Source: Thermoleophilaceae bacterium (GTDB taxonomy: Bacteria; Actinomycetota; Thermoleophilia; Solirubrobacterales; Thermoleophilaceae). From it: a DNA stretch of 14,848 nucleotides. Under the pieces are notes generated by a model. The model was given only the letters and a program-made list of their open reading frames with translations. It was not told the DNA's origin and searched no databases. Shown here one piece after another: positions 14,003-14,848 of this stretch. The stretch is from the NCBI GenBank assembly GCA_013696425.1, contig JACCYP010000141.1, positions 1 through 14,848 of the forward strand, given 5' to 3'. The position numbers and the translations under genes are program-made. Position 1 is the stretch's first letter, and the number at the start of each line of letters is the position of its first letter.

Positions 14003-14044
14003 ATTGCGCGGTTGTACGTCCCAGAGCACGTACAAACGCGCAAT
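14003..14044. terminator. Long hairpin between convergent genes
   Basis: Arms 14003-14019 and 14028-14044 are 17 bp each with one mismatch (G14011 against A14036), around the 8-nt loop CCCAGAGC. The stem is symmetrical, so it can act as a bidirectional terminator for the plus-strand operon ending at 13915 and the minus-strand protease ending at 14085. There is no T-run, as is common in high-GC Gram-positives. Confidence 0.6.
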
Positions 14045-14046
14045 GG

Positions 14047-14058
14047 ATCCGTACGGAT
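14047..14058. repeat. 12-bp palindrome
   Basis: ATCCGTACGGAT, perfect, directly right of the long hairpin in the convergent gap. Confidence 0.6.
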
Positions 14059-14065
14059 GCGTCAC

Positions 14066-14085
14066 ATGCGTTCCGCGGAACGCAT
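14066..14085. repeat. 20-bp perfect palindrome at protease stop codon
   Basis: ATGCGTTCCGCGGAACGCAT is self-complementary over all 20 bp and ends on the last base of the minus-strand protease stop codon. It may serve as a terminator stem or as a dimeric protein-binding site. Confidence 0.65.
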
Positions 14086-14848
14086 CACCGCGCGCACGGC
14101 CCCGTCGACACCGAGCGCCCGCTGTCGGCCAGCGCCCGCACCGTGATCGAGTCCGGCACCCCGTAGCCGGTCCGGCGCTCGCCGCCCGTCCCGGCGGCGA
14201 ACACGGTCGTGACCACGCGCCCGCGCCCGTCGACGACGGGGCCGCCGGAGTTGCCCGAGCGCACGCGGCCGCGGAACACCGTGATCGAGCGCCGCACCGG
14301 CCCGCGGCCGTATGCGTCCGAGGAGGTGACGGTCTGCGTCTCCCCGAGGCGTGCCGGCTCCACGTCGTAGGGGCCGTTCTTCGGGAAGCCGAGCACGGCC
14401 GCGCGCGAGCCGGTGCGCGCGTTGGCCTTCACCGGCAAAGCGGGCACCGACGAAGGCAGCGAGCCGACGCGCAGCACCGCGAGGTCGTTCTTCGCATCGA
14501 AGTGGACTGCCTCGGCGTCGTACTTCTGCCCGCCGCCCTCGACCTGCACGGTGGTGTCGTCCTGGCCGGCGACGACGTGGGCATTGGTGACTATCACCCC
14601 CGGCTCCGCCACCCAACCCGACCCCTGCACGCCGAGTCCGCACGCCGTGCCGAGCACGCGCACCACCGAGCGCCCGGCGCGCTTCACGTCGGGATCGCGC
14701 GCGATGCGCGAGTCGGGCGGGCGAACCTCGGCCTGCGGGCCGTCGAAGGCCGGCGATGGATCGAAGCGCGCCAGGGCGTTCAGGATCGGTCCCGAGGGCG
14801 GCAGGTGCCCGTTCAGCCATGTGAGCACCTCGGAGCGCTGGATCGTCC
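14085..14848 (-). CDS. marP: MarP-like periplasmic trypsin-type serine protease, 5' part beyond window
   Basis: At least 254 residues of an open frame enter from the right edge; a GTG at 14828 lies inside the frame and is not the true start. The visible part is a chymotrypsin-fold protease. Numbered from that GTG, the triad is His84 in VTNAHVVAG, Asp115 in KNDLAVLRV and Ser194 in RSGNSGGPVVD. The block before it (TWLNGHLPPSGPILNALARFDP, then GTACGLGVQGSGWV) matches MarP-type proteins of actinobacteria. These carry a CvpA-like membrane domain in front, here off the window, and protect against acid and oxidative stress by cleaving cell-wall enzymes. Cys63 (GTACG) and Cys245 (TGPC) sit where MarP has its regulatory disulphide. 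The gene ends in the palindrome cluster shared with the surface operon. Confidence 0.88.
   Translation of the reverse strand, partial: TIQRSEVLTWLNGHLPPSGPILNALARFDPSPAFDGPQAEVRPPDSRIARDPDVKRAGRSVVRVLGTACGLGVQGSGWVAEPGVIVTNAHVVAGQDDTTVQVEGGGQKYDAEAVHFDAKNDLAVLRVGSLPSSVPALPVKANARTGSRAAVLGFPKNGPYDVEPARLGETQTVTSSDAYGRGPVRRSITVFRGRVRSGNSGGPVVDGRGRVVTTVFAAGTGGERRTGYGVPDSITVRALADSGRSVSTGPCAR

Noticed and set aside
1..14848. tRNA, rRNA, CRISPR array, insertion sequence, replication origin
   Set aside because: I looked on both strands and found no cloverleaf-like tRNA, no regularly spaced repeats, and no transposase or integrase frame.

Overview
The window reads as chromosomal DNA of a high-GC Gram-positive bacterium, most likely an actinobacterium of the class Thermoleophilia (Solirubrobacterales-like). 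This is inferred from the very GC-rich codon use, many GTG starts, a MarP-type periplasmic protease, a TIGR03767-like secreted phosphoesterase, and secreted Ig-like proteins with basic C-terminal ends. It cannot be proved from the window alone.

Layout. From 1 to 2622 all genes are on the minus strand. Read 5' to 3' they are a small zinc-knuckle protein of unknown function, a Phd/YefM-VapC toxin-antitoxin pair with a palindromic operator, and an AddB-like recombination helicase/nuclease that runs off the left edge. A 31-bp divergent gap built on a 16-bp palindrome separates these from two plus-strand calcineurin-type metallophosphoesterases (2654-5805), one cytosolic and one secreted with a very basic tail. 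Converging on them from the right is a minus-strand block: a topoisomerase III-type enzyme (8614-6281), followed by two tiny overlapping genes (6239-5821). The last 29 bp of the topoisomerase gene are repeated exactly at the end of the second tiny gene, so the pair looks like a small cassette inserted at the 3' end of the topoisomerase gene.

From 8703 the plus strand carries an XRE regulator overlapping a nucleotidyltransferase-fold protein, a likely toxin-antitoxin or abortive-infection pair, closed by two hairpins. Next comes a three-gene cell-surface operon (9617-13915): a secreted Ig-like protein, a secreted S8 subtilase broken by two compensating frameshifts, and a second secreted Ig-like protein whose start codon is damaged. 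A cluster of inverted repeats lies between this operon and the converging, right-truncated MarP-like serine protease (14848-14085).

Most notable observations. (1) A 41-bp palindromic element occurs twice, 40/41 identical and in opposite orientation. Both copies lie inside coding sequence and are read in different frames and on different strands, as in the protein-coding palindromic elements of Rickettsia. (2) The 29-bp direct repeat frames a two-gene mini-cassette at the topoisomerase 3' end. (3) The surface-protein/subtilase/surface-protein operon carries clustered indel damage. No tRNA, rRNA, CRISPR array, insertion sequence or replication origin was seen. No intergenic stretch exceeds 300 bp.
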